DNA of 64,000 bases. It comes from Cordylochernes scorpioides (Eukaryota > Arthropoda > Arachnida > Pseudoscorpiones > Chernetidae). Of this stretch, positions 45,091-56,586 are shown piece by piece; the stretch's first letter is position 1; every line of letters starts with the position of its first letter. Location: contig CP092879.1 of assembly GCA_030710605.1 (NCBI GenBank), positions 43,340,344-43,404,343 of the forward strand, in the 5' to 3' direction. A program made the translations under genes and the position numbers. Below the pieces are notes generated by a model, which saw only the letters and a list, made by a program, of their open reading frames with translations, did not search any database and was not told where the DNA came from.

Positions 45091-45547
45091 AAAAAGAAGA
45101 AAACATCGTGATAAATAGTTTAAAATATAACAAATAGAAGTCGAAATGATTCCTTTTTTTATTTAATTGAAAGGATAAATCCTCAATTAGTATTATATCT
45201 TTTTCTTGATACCCAAAACTAATTGTTTTTAACTTTAATTAACACACACAAGCAATTGCCGTTTAATAATAAAATTGAAAAATTAATTTGGTGATATATT
45301 GGAAATATTGTTATATGGCAAATCCATACAGGGCAATGGGCCCTAATGAAAGCCTTTTTGTTGTTGTTGTAATGGAAATATTATTTTTGGTTTTTTAATG
45401 CCATTATAGTGTTACATCTTGGGATATAGATTGCCTTTACTCACTGGGGTCCATGTCATCGTATAAAAGTCTAGAGAACGAGTTGTCATTCAAGAAAATA
45501 AGGTTTTTAACACATTAACAATTTATATCCTACAAAATTTATTATGA

Positions 45548-45690
45548 GAATTCGAAACTATTATAGATGCGTATGATTCTTTTACTAATTGAAAAATATT
45601 CTACTGCCCTTACTGAAATGAAAAATTAATAGGAGGGCATGGCTCATCAGTGGTGAACCCTCCCAGCGGTTTCGCCAGTTTAATCTATCA
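45548..45690 (-). repeat. Foldback family G copy
   Basis: cgaaactattatagatgcgt, attctactgcccttactgaa, ggctcatcagtggtgaaccc, tcccagcggtttcgcc; collinear with 12200-12320. Confidence 0.5.
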
Positions 45691-45788
45691 TACCGCTGTT
45701 ATATTGTATTTTTCGTTTTCTTTTTATACCAATATTGACGTTGACCTCTTGGAAATGGTATTTTGGATGAAATATGGACATAAGATTT

Positions 45789-46050
45789 GAAAATAAAGAT
45801 ACTTCGGCCAGTAATTCTTTTTATTACCTCGACGTTTCGACAAAAAACTTTTGTCCTCGTCAAGAACAAGCAAAAATTAAAACATGTAGCAAGGCGTTAA
45901 AAATCATTCTGATGTTTTAATTTTTGTTTGTTTATGAAGAGGACAAAATAATTTTGTCGAAACGTCGAGGTAATAAAAAGATTTACTGGTCGAAGTATCT
46001 TTATTTTCAAGAAATATGAATGCCGGCCAGGCAGCCTCTATTTTTACGAT
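45789..46050. mobile_element. Family A inverted-repeat element, copy 5
   Basis: Left arm aagatacttcggccagtaat ... ttacctcgacgtttcgacaa, right arm ttgtcgaaacgtcgaggtaa ... ggtcgaagtatctttatttt, separated by cattctgatgttttaatttt. The hammerhead cores have single changes (UUGACGA on the minus strand, AUGAAGA on the plus strand). Confidence 0.55.
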
Positions 46051-46059
46051 AAGCTTTGA

Positions 46060-46790
46060 AGACAGTATAAATACAATATACATTTATAATTATAAAATTG
46101 AATATACTCGATAATTTCCTAATTTCACAGAGTGGACTTCTATATGTTCCCAGGCCATGTAGAGTAGATTTCACGTAACCACGATATTATCTCCGTCTTG
46201 GGCAAACTTTCCACTCAGATAATGTATCACCTGATTGCCCGGAGGGTTTTATATCTCTGTGCTGAAATGGGCACCTGTCGCTCCATCTTTCCTCTTTCGA
46301 TAGCACATCTACCTCCCCATGTGCTCTGAAAGAAACACATAATAATACGATAGTTCGAGGATGGTACAGCTAACCATAGATATTAGAAATGCAGTAGAAT
46401 TTGCCATAAAATTACTTTCTAGGATCAAATTGACACAATTGATTACTTAGTGCAAATCCCATATTCCAGATAAAACCCCCCTATTCAATAACTAACAGTC
46501 GCATCATCAAGTATTGATAATATCAAAAAGAATGTCATATACCGAGTGTCACAGTCGCGATGTCAAACAAATAGATGCCAACCACCATTCCACTATTGTG
46601 TAACCAGTTATCAGGGTCGTGATAAAATACGTCAATAATTACGTCAACCTTTCAATTCGATAACAATCTTTGGAATTTTATTCTATCTTGATCTATCGGG
46701 TGACAACACGTTTTGACGAAGTCTGCTTTATCTCAACATGATGTCATATTGTCCTCTTATTTTGTATTGACAAATCCTGACCGTGAATTC
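46060..46790. other. AT-rich spacer, nothing recognised
   Basis: No gene or repeat identified. Confidence 0.3.
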
Positions 46791-46795
46791 AACTA

Positions 46796-46995
46796 GACTC
46801 ATGGACAAACCTTAAAGAAGTAGATAGTCCTTAATATCGCTAGTTGCCTTTTTAATTTTTAGAGAAAGAGGCAATTTTGTTCACACTTGGTTATATCATG
46901 TGTCTTCAATAAAGGTCACTGTAATAATTTCAGAGTTATTATCTGAATACCGATATACATGCTAAAAGGTACTTCCTTAAGTTTTGATCATGAGT
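46796..46995. mobile_element. Tc1-like MITE, family T, copy 2
   Basis: TA|GACTCATGGACAAACCTTAA ... CCTTAAGTTTTGATCATGAGT. Inner part ttcaataaaggtcactgtaa matches 59150-59170. Confidence 0.55.
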
Positions 46996-47296
46996 ATAAC
47001 TTTAGTGCGTTCTGATAAAATTTAAACTGGCCAAACTGTAAGAAGGATTCAATACTGATGAGATAATCATATTAATATTATTATCGCGCGCGCTGTAAGG
47101 ATAGTGAGAAGTTGTTTTAATTCTTGCGTTAAGAAGTCACAATTCTAACAGAAACTTTACATTGTTGGTTATAAATAAAATAAAATCGTTGAGGGAAGAA
47201 AATTAGCTTCCCATTTAAGAAACTCTTCCCTCAGCGAATTCTCAATTATTTATAATTTTACCGAAATTATTATATTATTAACAAGTTCTTGCATTA

Positions 47297-47581
47297 TTGG
47301 TTATATTTGTAACTTATCTTTCCATCTTGGCAGGTCACCTACCTTATATAAGTGGCTGGAATGGAAAACAACGGGATATAACTGCAGCGAACCTGCGTAG
47401 GCGACTTTATGGACAAACATGGCACATCTGGTTGCTATCCTATATATTATTGAGTACAGTATCAATAAACTGTAGATACCGTGATATAAAGGTACATACG
47501 GATCATTTTAAAGATACATCATCTAAGTCTTCTGAGGAGAATGACAGAAAATCACTGAAAAGTCGGGAATTGAATAAATAA
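47297..47581 (+). CDS. 94-codon ORF, possible terminal exon, unidentified
   Basis: Open from ATG at 47297 to TAA at 47579, with an overlapping AATAAA at 47574. A possible splice acceptor (ttccatcttggcag) lies at 47332, so an exon starting GHLPYISGWNGKQRDI is conceivable. The C-terminal third is Ser/Lys/Glu-rich. No family recognised; it may be chance. Confidence 0.2.
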   Translation: MVIFVTYLSILAGHLPYISGWNGKQRDITAANLRRRLYGQTWHIWLLSYILLSTVSINCRYRDIKVHTDHFKDTSSKSSEENDRKSLKSRELNK

Positions 47582-47734
47582 TTGGTTGATTTAGCTTTAT
47601 TTTTTTCAAACCAACTTCTAACCAACGAATGGTCTTCAAAAATCTCCTCAATCAGTTTCTTAGAAGGCTTTCTGATTATTTTTTTGATTTTCTGGACAAA
47701 TAGTTTTCAGAAATTTGAACTATATTTGATACGT

Positions 47735-47840
47735 ATTCTTTTTATATAAAAATCTTTTTCTACTGCCTTTACTGCGAAGATAAAAAATAATGCGAGGGCC
47801 TAGCTTATCAGTAGTAAACCCTTTCTGAGAGTTCATCAGA
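47735..47840 (-). repeat. Foldback family G copy
   Basis: cttttctactgcctttactg, then ggcctagcttatcagtagta and aaccctttctgaga, the family G order. Confidence 0.4.
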
Positions 47841-47920
47841 AGAAAATGTATTCAATATAAGTGGTTATAATGCATTAGCGCTACAAATAGGTTATATTTC
47901 TTATAAGCAGGGTTATATAT

Positions 47921-48418
47921 AATGGTGAATATGTTGTGTTATTCAATATTTATTGTTTTTATGGATTCAGAAATGTAATTAGGGAGCGAATAGTTTGATA
48001 GTAATGTCTGTAACGAAGAAAGATGTGAAGTATCCATACCTGAATCCTATTAAACTCGGAACTGACTAAGCTCGTCACAGTTTGGCAGCGTTATAATGGT
48101 GAGTATGTTGTGTTATTCAATATTTAGCGTTTTTATGGATTCATAAATGTAATTAGGGAGTGAATAGACAATAGTAATGGCTGTAACTGTGAAATATCCG
48201 TACCTGAATCCCATTGACTAAGCTCGTCACGGTTTGGCAGCGTTATAATGGTGAGTATGTTCTGTTATTCAATATTTAGTATTTTTATGGTTTCAGAAAT
48301 GTAATTAGGGAGTGAATAGTTTGATAGTAATGGCTGTAACGAAGAAGGATGTGAGATATCCGTACCTGAATCCCATTCAACTCGGAACTGACTAAGCTCG
48401 TCACGGTTTGGCAGCGCT
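47921..48418 (+). repeat. Three tandem ~174-bp units upstream of an exon-like segment
   Basis: Units start at 47921 (174 bp), 48095 (152 bp, with a 22-bp deletion) and 48247 (172 bp). Each runs from aatggtgagtatgttgtgtt to actaagctcgtcacggtttg and gcagcg. The last unit joins directly to the GC-rich 5' leader at 48418. Confidence 0.7.
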
Positions 48419-48472
48419 AGTGGGCAAGGAGTGGCACCTGTGAGCGAGTGTTGGCAGCCGTGGGTCATCCAT
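48419..48472 (+). promoter_or_regulatory. GC-rich leader, possible 5' UTR
   Basis: agtgggcaaggagtggcacc to gtgggtcatccat is GC-rich and sits between the tandem units and an ATG. Inferred only from position and composition; no TATA box is evident. Confidence 0.25.
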
Positions 48473-48518
48473 ATGGATGGAACTCTGGAGCAGGTGTACG
48501 CGTCGCCTCCGCTGCCGA
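48473..48518 (+). CDS. Candidate first coding exon (possibly of TRPML)
   Basis: ATG at 48473 opens MDGTLEQVYASPPLP and runs into a strong donor, CCGA|GTAAGT, at 48519. A second possible donor is CAG|GTGTAC at 48494. The codons are GC-rich, unlike the flanks. The GTAAGT exon leaves one base; joined to the acceptor tttgaccgtcag|AG at 56581 it reads on in the TRPML frame. The GTGTAC exon (phase 0) would instead join in frame to tttttgcag|GCG at 56604. The N-terminus of TRPML channels is poorly conserved, so similarity cannot confirm it. Confidence 0.3.
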
Positions 48519-48754
48519 GTAAGTCTTCGACATTTTCCTAGAAAGCTTTCTCCATATATCTTTACTTTCAGATGGATACTGTCCATCTTGCGGCATCACA
48601 AGATTGTTTCGCATGTAGATTCTCTTCGCATGACTTCTTCCATTCTCGCAACATCGACAGAGAGATATGTTGAGATTGAAACTTCTTTATCACATCGTTC
48701 ATATAAGGTTATATGCAAAATTGAATAAATAAGATTAAATAATGATAAATCGTT

Positions 48755-48865
48755 CTGAAAATAGAGCAATCCATACTTAAATCATTAGATAGTAAAATGG
48801 AATATATTATTCAATCCAATATATACCTTTTTACTATCTAATAATGATAAATATATGGAAGAGAG
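48755..48865. repeat. Family E fragment, inverted
   Basis: agagcaatccatacttaaat, cattagatagtaaaatggaa and its inverse ccttttta/ctatctaataatg. Same edge words as 16960 and 20290. Confidence 0.4.
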
Positions 48866-48974
48866 AGAACTATATATTCCTTTATATTCTATTCTCAACT
48901 CTTCCAATATATTTAAATTTCCTTCAAATGCAGATTTGAGGCATATTGCATTATCCCTCAATAATCTCTTTGTT

Positions 48975-49085
48975 TTTTTTATATTAATTCAATTTAAAGC
49001 GCTATGTCCCTCTAGGGACACTTGCACTGTAATATATGTATGCCTCTACATTTGTCTATACATATATATACAATAATTTTAGGCA
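48975..49085 (+). repeat. Dispersed repeat Q, subfamily 2
   Basis: ttaaagcgctatgtccctct, acatttgtctatacatatat, acaataattttaggc. Confidence 0.5.
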
Positions 49086-49140
49086 GTAAAGAATATATTA
49101 AAGGGAAAGACTCTTCTAGTAAGGTATATCAATTAAGGAG

Positions 49141-49500
49141 GATCAGAAGAATCCCATCACAAAAACCGACTCCTCCACTGATCCTCTAACATCTTCTGGA
49201 GCAGTCTACTCGGTCTCGTGCCAACAGTGTCCTGCCACCTATGTGGGGGAGACCGGTAGAACCATCGCCATCAGAATGACCGAACACACACGCAACATCA
49301 CCAACCGAGATACCCGTTCCCTTATTTTCCAACACATTGCATCTTCTGGCCATTCCTTTGACACTGCTAACCCAACCATTCACTACAAAAATATCTCCAA
49401 CCTACACCAGAGATTGGTTCTAGAATCCATAGTTTCATCCAAGCTACACAGCATAAATAGAAAAATAGACATCCCCGCAGCCTACACAAACTACATTTAA
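49141..49500 (+). pseudogene. Penelope-like element, GIY-YIG endonuclease domain
   Basis: The open plus frame reads KTDSSTDPLTSSGAVYSVSC then QQCPATYVGETGRTIAIRMT and EH, ending at TAA (49498-49500). GAVY and YVG are the GIY and YIG strands, followed by the conserved Arg; a Glu follows later (LVLESIV). The CxxC before and the H...H after (HIASSGH) form the CCHH finger typical of Penelope-like endonucleases. The reverse transcriptase part is missing upstream, so it is a 3' remnant of about 118 residues. The frame itself is intact. Confidence 0.8.
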
Positions 49501-49654
49501 ACCTCCCACATGTTTATTTCAATAGCCCAAACCATGCGCCGTCTCGTGGTCTCAGACAGCAGATTTAATATTTACTTTATTCAAAATCGGTTTTCAGTTA
49601 AGATTAACATATATATAAATCGTTATTTATCTTTCTTTGTATAGTTATATTTTT

Positions 49655-49690
49655 GCCTGTCGAAGGGCTTTTGCCCGAAAGCTCGTAGCA
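49655..49690 (+). ncRNA. Hammerhead-like motif 3' of the Penelope ORF
   Basis: CUGUCGA (49657-49663), stem II GGGC/GCCC (49665-49668 and 49673-49676) with a UUUU loop, GAAA (49677-49680), palindromic AGCU (49680-49683) and C. The first box has U where hammerheads have the invariant A, as in all family D copies, so activity is doubtful, but layout and position fit a Penelope terminal repeat. Confidence 0.4.
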
Positions 49691-50385
49691 TTCAATCAAT
49701 AACAGATAGCTGTGAACAAAAGAAAGAAATGTCTGGTAATATCTACAATCAACATAATATAAATGTTGCTTAATAATTCTTTTGACGCAAGCTTTGTACC
49801 CGATCCCATGTTTTGTAGCATAAAGATCATTATAAGCGACAACGAAAAAAATATTTTTGAAAGACTAATGCCAGCCATTAAATATATAAATGTATATATA
49901 CTGGATACAGTGAAATCTTTTAGCTATTTCAAGTACATACCTTAAGTCTAATATGGCACAGGGGAGCAGAGATTTTTACATGGAGATAATAATAATATAT
50001 GCTTAATATATTTGCTTTGTGAAAGAAAAGATATTGCTAATATATTAAATAATTACATTCAATTGGAATCATGAAGCTTTTTCCGAATTAGAAATAATTT
50101 CCCATTATTTATATATATACTATGAACAATTCAGATGTTTATAAAAAATGTAATTTTAAACTTAATTTATTACAAATATGCTTCTTTCTATTGAAAAATG
50201 GCGAGATTTTCAGTGCAGTGATAAAAAAGTTGAAAATAATAATTTATCAAAAACATTTTAGCCTTCAATTATATTTTATTTAATTCGTTTTTGAAGATAG
50301 GTTGTAAATATTGAAGATTTTCATTTTTAGTTATTTAAAAAAAAGAATGATATTACAATATACAAGTGCTTAAGGCTACACTTTA
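49690..50385. other. AT-rich spacer, nothing recognised
   Basis: Short overlapping ORFs only. Confidence 0.3.
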
Positions 50386-50389
50386 TTAA

Positions 50390-51684
50390 CCCGTAATTAC
50401 TGGCGTTTGGCTTGAAAGGCCGTGTGAAAATTTAAAATGTTTGCGAAATTTTCAAAATGCAATATTTTTCATCAAAATTTTAGGTAGCTTAATAAAATGC
50501 ATTTATTTGAAGAACTTTTCATTTTAAGAGAAATCTATTTTGTATATCCCGAGTTATTAAATCAAACGGCCTTTAAAGCCGAGCGCCAGTAATTACGTCA
50601 CTGGGAATTTTAGCGCCCCTATTATTGGCCGTTTCACTTTTGGTTTTATAGACGTTCAAACGCAACAAATAAGTTGAGCATTCGTTTTTTATTAATCTTG
50701 TATCAATTATATGCATTCTAAATTGTGTTTTGTGATTGTAATTTTGTATAATATAATAGAAGTTCGGTTCCACTTTTGGTTTTTCAAAAAACAAAAATTT
50801 GGTACCCTATGTCCCTAAAATAGGAAAATATGTTATATTACTCTCCACAATGCATTTGACCACAACAATTGATCAAGAAACTGCTGAACAATAAAAGCCC
50901 GAGATAATCACATTTTATAATATGACCAAAGGTGGTGTAGATGTAGTTGATCAGACATGTATTCAGTTGGAAGAAGAACCAAAAGATGGCCCCTGTGTTT
51001 ATTTTTCAACTTTTTGGATGTGGTTGCAATAAATTCAGCAGTAATTTATAAGGCTGTCAAGCAAGACGGCGGAATGGCTCGAAAAGATTTTATAAAGCAG
51101 CTTGCTCTACAACTAATGAGAGATGCCTTGAATATGAGAAATCAAGCCAAATATTTGTCAAGAGATCTGCAAGTATTAATTCAGAAGCATGCTGGAACTT
51201 CATCACTTGAGGTAGGCAAATATTTATTTGATATTCAAACGAAATATCAATAATATATGTTATCTAGGAATCCACAAGCGGCAGTCCTTGGTCCAAAAAA
51301 CGCAAAAGATGCTACCTATGTAAAAAAGATCGTCGAACTGAAATGCAATTCAAAAAAAGCAAATAACCAATCTGCAAAGATCATTCTATTGAAATATGCT
51401 TGAATTGTGCACCTAATCTTGAATAAAATATTTCCGATAGAACTTTTTAGAATATATTTAGAGTATTTTTGATAGAAAGAGTTTCTTGTACATTTTCATT
51501 TAATTTTGTTTAGAGCTCTGTTTATTCGAAAAAAACAAAATATTTATTCTTTGGAAATTATGTGTATACGTTTAATTTCTTTTTAATTTTATAAATAACA
51601 TGGTTTATTATTGATTTTAAAAGATGGCCTGAGAGGCCGAACGCCAGTAATTGTGTAAGGAAAATAGGCGCCAGTAACTAAGGG
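50390..51684 (+). mobile_element. piggyBac-like element, internally deleted
   Basis: TTAA at 50386-50389 and 51685-51688 flank inverted ends CCCGTAATTACTGGCG and CGCCAGTAACTAAGGG. TTAA duplication is the signature of piggyBac. Length is 1295 bp against a usual 2.2-2.6 kb, so the N-terminal and catalytic parts are lost. Subterminal ggcc/gcgccagtaatt motifs repeat near both ends (50400-50420, 50575-50600 and 51630-51675), probably transposase-binding sites. Confidence 0.8.
50920..51410 (+). pseudogene. piggyBac transposase C-terminus
   Basis: MTKGGVDVVDQTC (frame 1), then MYSVGRRTKRWPLCLFFNFL and DVVAINSAVIY (from 50957), match the conserved TKGGVDxVDQ...RRTxRWP...N block after the catalytic core. 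Downstream, in another frame, RCYLCKK...CKDHSIEICLNCA is the Cys-rich zinc-binding tail. A frameshift separates each part. Confidence 0.75.
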
Positions 51685-51689
51685 TTAAA

Positions 51690-52215
51690 TAAAAAAAAAA
51701 CTCTATAAAGACTTAACTATAATAAGAAAAATGCAATGATAAATCCTTAAGCATCAAAGGTGATCTTATTCTTTCTTATTTCCACTTAACCATTTCCCTA
51801 GGTGTCGTGATGGGAGAAGAAAAATGTATTTTCCTTAGTTGTTAATACTTAGGAGTAGTCATTAGAGGTTGGCTGACTTTGCTCAAAGCGGTAACCAAGA
51901 TCAAGAAAAAGAGATAAAATCTTGTAAACCTTTCGAAACCAATATATCAAGTTTAATAGATTCTGCAGGCTGTATATTTTAAGGCGAAAGTGTTGACTGT
52001 ACATATTTCATGCTACTATTTCTAAATACTATATTCAAAATTTGACATTGAATGTGTAATTTTCATGCTTCCCAATGTTCATTTATGTTAATTTCACAAT
52101 GATTTGATTTATATATAATTTCAGATATACAAGCAATTATACTAATTGTGGATATGGCGTGTCTCTGCTAACTGTTAAATAAATAAATAAAAAATATGTT
52201 TGTTAATCAATAAAA
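51690..52215. other. AT-rich spacer, nothing recognised
   Basis: No gene or repeat identified. Confidence 0.3.
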
Positions 52216-52219
52216 CAGA

Positions 52220-52430
52220 TATTTTTTTAGCTCTCGCTTTTCAACAGCTATAATAAAAGTGGAAATATCAAGTCTCCAGAAGTTTCTTTTAAATTTTTCA
52301 AAATTTACAAATCTATTTAGCTTTCGGGCATGGAATTCATGAATGCTCTTATTCTTCTGGCGATTTATTATATCGTGTTTTTCTCCTGTAGAAGGGCTTC
52401 TTTGCCAGAGAGAAAGAGAGATTGAGACTG
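52220..52430. mobile_element. Family D inverted-repeat element, copy 5
   Basis: atttagctttcgggcatgga on the left and ctcctgtagaagggcttctt on the right face each other around ggcgatttattatatcgtg; the mariner below inserted just to the right. Confidence 0.4.
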
Positions 52431-52441
52431 AAACTGATCTA

Positions 52442-53375
52442 CAAGGGGGAATCAAAAAATAAGGTAAATTATCTTATTTCTTAAAAATTAAAAAGCAAAA
52501 ATAATTTAAACCACAGAATATTAAAATATAACATCGAGAGACTATTTAAGGTGTTCTGTTCTTTTTTCCCACGTGCGGCGCGAGACTGATAAATAAACTA
52601 AAATGGAAGCTCCCTTGAAGGATTGCACCACGCTTGAACAACGTGCAGTTATTCGTTTCTTGAATGCAGAAGGTATTCAAACATCTCAAATATGCCAAAG
52701 AATGAAAAATATCTATGGCGAGTCTTGTTTGTCTCAAAAAACATTTATAAATGGGTTAACGAGTTCAAAAATGGACGAATTACATGTACCGATATTGAGC
52801 GACCTGGACGACCAAGTGTTACAGCGACGCCAAGCACAATAAATGCGGTTGAAAACTTAATTTTGGAGGATAGAAAAATATCCATTTTTACCATAGGCAA
52901 CGTATGAACAGCGACCTTTATTGTGACATTCTTGTAAATACGCTAAAGCCCGGTATAAGAAACAAAAGAAGAGGGAAGCTTAGTAAAGGTGTTCGCTTCC
53001 TTCATGATAATGCAAGGCCGCATACATCATGTAAAACTGTATCTACAATCATTAAATTAGGTTTTGAAGTTTTAGAACATCCTGCATATAGTCCAGACCT
53101 AGCCCCTTCTGACTATTTCCTTTTTGGACTACTAAAGAAGGAGTTGAAGGGAAAGCGATTTGACTCGGATGAAGATGTCAAGAAAGTGGTGCAAGATATT
53201 TTCACACGCTTCCTAAGAGTGACTATAAAAAGGGTATTTACAAGTTGCCAGAACGATGGAGATGACGTATAGAAAGCCAAGGTGATTATTTTGAATAAAT
53301 CAAGTCCTAATTTTTAATATCGTTCTTATTTTTTTAAATAAATTATAATTCACCTTATTTATTGATCCCACCTTG
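52442..53375 (+). mobile_element. Mariner element, internally deleted, both ends present
   Basis: Left terminus CAAGGGGGAATCAAAAAATA and right terminus, inverted, CAAGGTGGGATCAATAAATA, flanked by TA at 52440-52441 and 53376-53377. Length 934 bp against about 1.3 kb for an intact element. Confidence 0.85.
52603..53272 (+). pseudogene. Mariner transposase, DD34D, broken
   Basis: The first frame (52603) starts MEAPLKDCTTLEQRAVIRFL, a Mos1-type helix-turn-helix region. A frameshift near 52690 continues in the next frame (WVNEFKNGRITCTDIERPGR PS). An internal deletion near 52895 removes the middle, including the first catalytic Asp. The last frame (52904-53272) has HDNARPH and YSPDLAPSDYFLF, the second and third catalytic Asp with 34 residues between them. 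It cannot encode an active enzyme. Confidence 0.85.
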
Positions 53376-53514
53376 TATTACAATGTTCATATAAGATTAT
53401 ATATGGTTAATTACAAAATTGAATAAATACGAATAAATAAGATTATATAATGATAAATATAGGAATAAATAGATTAAAAATAATTGATAAATATACATAT
53501 ATATATAAATATAT

Positions 53515-53665
53515 ACAAGTCGTCATTGGTGGCGCCCATCGCGGGAAACTCCGCCACCGGTGGACTGCGAGAGTTCTCTTCCACAGAGTGGGCAGGTCGA
53601 TAAGATGGCTGGCGTTACCCAACTCAAGACAAAGATGGTACTTGTAGATGGTAGCCTTCGCCACT
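53515..53665 (-). pseudogene. GC-rich coding-like remnant
   Basis: The minus strand reads ATIYKYHLCLELG, ASHLIDLPTLWKRTL, or in another frame CPLCGRELSQS. GC content is far above its flanks. A zinc-finger or retroelement fragment is possible; not identified. Confidence 0.2.
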
Positions 53666-53669
53666 CTTG

Positions 53670-54100
53670 TTATTTTCAGAGAGAGAGAAAGCTAGAGAGA
53701 TTTGCGAATTAGAAAAAAAAATTAAGAGATCTATCTTTGGGGAGTTGATATTTCTGCCTTAATATTGATACAAGAGATTATTTTATCGATGTATAATAAA
53801 CTCTAAATTTGAACACGGAAATGTGAGATCTATGTTTTACAATCTATCTTATTCGTTCTTATTATTTAATCATGGTTATTGAATAACGAGATCTCTAAAG
53901 CTCAGTATTTTGTTATTACGAGTGAGTTTTAAAATTTATTTACAAATGCTTCTAAAGTAAAAACGAAATCTATTTGAAATATCCTATCATCATTCCTTTT
54001 TAATTGTTAAATCCTTCAAAACATTTTCTCCAGTTTAAACTTCCAGGTTTACTAGTCTACACCTATTAATAAATGTATAATACACATATTTAAGAGATTT
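53670..54100. other. AT-rich spacer, nothing recognised
   Basis: No gene or repeat identified. Confidence 0.3.
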
Positions 54101-54104
54101 GAAG

Positions 54105-54310
54105 AAGTAAAAATAAATATCAGGTAAAAAGTTTATTTTAATTTTAAATTTGCAACACGACGGTTTGATACTCTATGTACAATTTTAAAATAATATTAGA
54201 GATTGTACATAGAGTATCAGCCCTTGAAGAGCAGTATATTTTCTAGAAAGCTTGCAAATTCAAAATTAAAAGAAACTTTTTACCTGATATTTATTTTTAC
54301 TTTTTAAAAT
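54105..54310. mobile_element. Inverted-repeat element
   Basis: agaagtaaaaataaatatca then ggtaaaaagt at the left and actttttacctgatatttat at the right are inverse; the inner arms tttgatactctatgtacaat and attgtacatagagtatca abut a short loop. The right arm has CUUGAAGAGCAG...GAAAGCUU, faintly hammerhead-like. Confidence 0.5.
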
Positions 54311-54624
54311 AATATCTGGGTAACTATTGCTTACATATTTAAGAGATAAATATATATGAGAATTAGTATCAAGTATAGTGCAAATCAGTATATACATTTC
54401 TGTTATTATGTTGACATATTATAAAAGTATAATAGGTTAAAAAGATAGAAAGGAAATTTTGAAAATGATATATAAATATAATATATATTCAATTTGAATA
54501 TGTGTGTGTGTTTTCTATTCAATGTATAGGTGTTTTTGAAATGAAGAACATATATCAATGGAACAAAAGAGTTTCTCACGCCTACATATATGCCACCTGT
54601 GTTTATGGGCGATTTCATCTTGTT

Positions 54625-54845
54625 GCGTCACTTGCTATCGACGGAAAGTTCTGGCATCACATGGACTTCGTCCTTGCAGTCCGTTACTGATAGCTGAGTC
54701 CCAGGTGGTTGGGTGATGGTAGGAAGTCCTATCTCTGGATTTACGACGTCATTAGGGACCTTGTCCAGATAGAACGATGCCAAGAAATGTTGGCAATAAA
54801 TGGTTTCATACAAAGAACATTCGAAGAATCTGATCTTTCCCACAT
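54625..54845 (-). CDS. 71-codon open segment, possible exon, unidentified
   Basis: The minus strand is open from just after TGA at about 54849 to TGA at 54628, beginning GKIRFFECSLYETIYCQHFL. Codon use is balanced, unlike the flanks. No start codon other than GTG, and no recognised family. It could be an exon of a minus-strand gene or a retroelement fragment. Confidence 0.2.
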
Positions 54846-54849
54846 TTCA

Positions 54850-55380
54850 TACTAAGATCGTAGCATTAAACTGATAGTAACTTCAGACAGATGATGAAAT
54901 ACACACCCACACAAACTTTTATTAAAGATCAAACCTCATACAAGATTCTCCCAGTATAGCAATGGTTTCAATTGAACATAAATCAAGTATTATATACAAT
55001 TCAGTATTAACATGAGCCCTCCCCAAAAAAGGAAAACTATTTACACCTGTTTCTAATTCTTCTCGCCTTTTTCACAAAATTTGTATAAATCTATTGCACT
55101 ATGTCTACTTTTCATCGTTTTTGACAGCAGGACATAGAGTGATAAATGATTAGCGTTCGTATTATTAAAACGTAATTTCCTTTCTTCATACAGAAGATTG
55201 TAGGTAAATATATAGTGAGTTAGTAGATGATGAAATATCGGATATATATTTGCATATAAAAGTAAAATCTCATTGGTTATGTTGCCTCATAATGCGGACA
55301 CTGGATGAGGGTGCTAAACGGTTTCTATACACATTTAATATATGTAAATAATGCAAGATATAAATAATAGTTAAAGATTA
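54850..55380. other. AT-rich spacer, nothing recognised
   Basis: No gene or repeat identified. Confidence 0.3.
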
Positions 55381-55382
55381 AC

Positions 55383-55580
55383 GTAAAGATAGAGGCTGCC
55401 TGGTCGGCATTCATATTTCTTCAAATAAAAGACATTTCGGCCAGTAAATAATTTTTAGAATAATTTCTAACGCTTTGTCAAATGTTTTAATTTTTGTTCG
55501 CTCCTGAGGAGGACAAACGATCTTTGTCGAAACGTCGAGACAATAAAAATATTTACTGGCCGAAGTATCTTTTATTTGAA
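55383..55580. mobile_element. Family A inverted-repeat element, copy 6
   Basis: gatagaggctgcctggtcgg, then caaataaaagacatttcggc, and the right arm actggccgaagtatctttta. The left hammerhead is deleted and the right one is intact (next entry). Confidence 0.55.
55501..55540 (+). ncRNA. Hammerhead ribozyme-like motif, family A (intact boxes)
   Basis: CUC (55501-55503), CUGAGGA (55504-55510), unpaired G, stem II GACAAA/UUUGUC (55512-55517 and 55523-55528), GAAA (55529-55532), palindromic ACGU (55532-55535), C (55536), GAG (55537-55539) pairing with CUC as stem I. Confidence 0.45.
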
Positions 55581-55599
55581 AAGGTTTATGATTAAGGTT

Positions 55600-55695
55600 A
55601 ATTTTGTCATATACTCCTATAGAAAGGTTTATAATACCCGAAAGCTTGAGAGAATGTACAAATAAAGCAAGAAACCTATCCTTGGAGGCTGTTTT
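55600..55695. repeat. Family D half-copy
   Basis: actcctatagaaaggtttat, aatacccgaaagcttgagag, and atccttggaggctgttttc; the right half of family D. Confidence 0.4.
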
Positions 55696-55699
55696 CACT

Positions 55700-56580
55700 A
55701 TTGCTCAAATACCAAATAGTTAGATGTGAAAAACTTAAAGATATTGGACTCGCTGGATTTTCTGACATCGTTCTGATATTTCTTCAACTGTAAAATGTTG
55801 AGAAATGTGGAAATCCAAGATATGACAAGATAAAGAAACTTTAATTATGGACTACAATATATTTATGACTGCATTCGAGACTTTTCCGTGGTAATAGGAT
55901 ACTTGGAGATTAAGATATGTGGCTTTGTAAATAGAAAACAGTATAATTCAACAATACTATGTGAAGAAACATGTCTGAATCACATTTGGAGAGAGGGATT
56001 TCAAACTTTTCTTTTATGGGAGATGTCAACAAACATAATATTTTTGGATTAAGAGGATTTTAATATTTGATACTATTTATGGAGAATAAAATAAACCCTA
56101 ATCAGCATTATAACACTTTTTGTGTTTTTTTTTTGTATTTGATTTTGATAACTTAAAGATTTTTGTTAAACGTTACACTTCTTAGGAAACAATGCCTTAG
56201 AGAAATGATTATAGAAAAATTGATATAAGAAGTCTGGCTTTCTGAGAAGGATGAATACATCACATTGAATCATTTTTATCATTCTTATACATAAATTATC
56301 AATATCTTAACTTATTGGGGATGTACTTATGGAAGCTATCTGAAATTCTGAAGATAATAGAAAGTTTATATATATGATGTATATGATTATCCCGTTAAAT
56401 AAAGGAATCCATGAAGAGACAATTTAATGTTCAAATCTTATGAGATATATAGACAAATATTCTGTACTACATTCAGTATTTAAATGGATATTTTTTTACA
56501 AACTGCTTATGAATAAATATAGTTAATTTCTAAATGCTTGAATTAATCTATGAAAAATATTTATTCCTCTTTGACCGTCA
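55700..56580. other. AT-rich sequence upstream of TRPML
   Basis: No recognisable promoter, TATA box or exon. It fits either a 5' flank or the end of an intron. Confidence 0.3.
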
Positions 56581-56586
56581 GAGCTA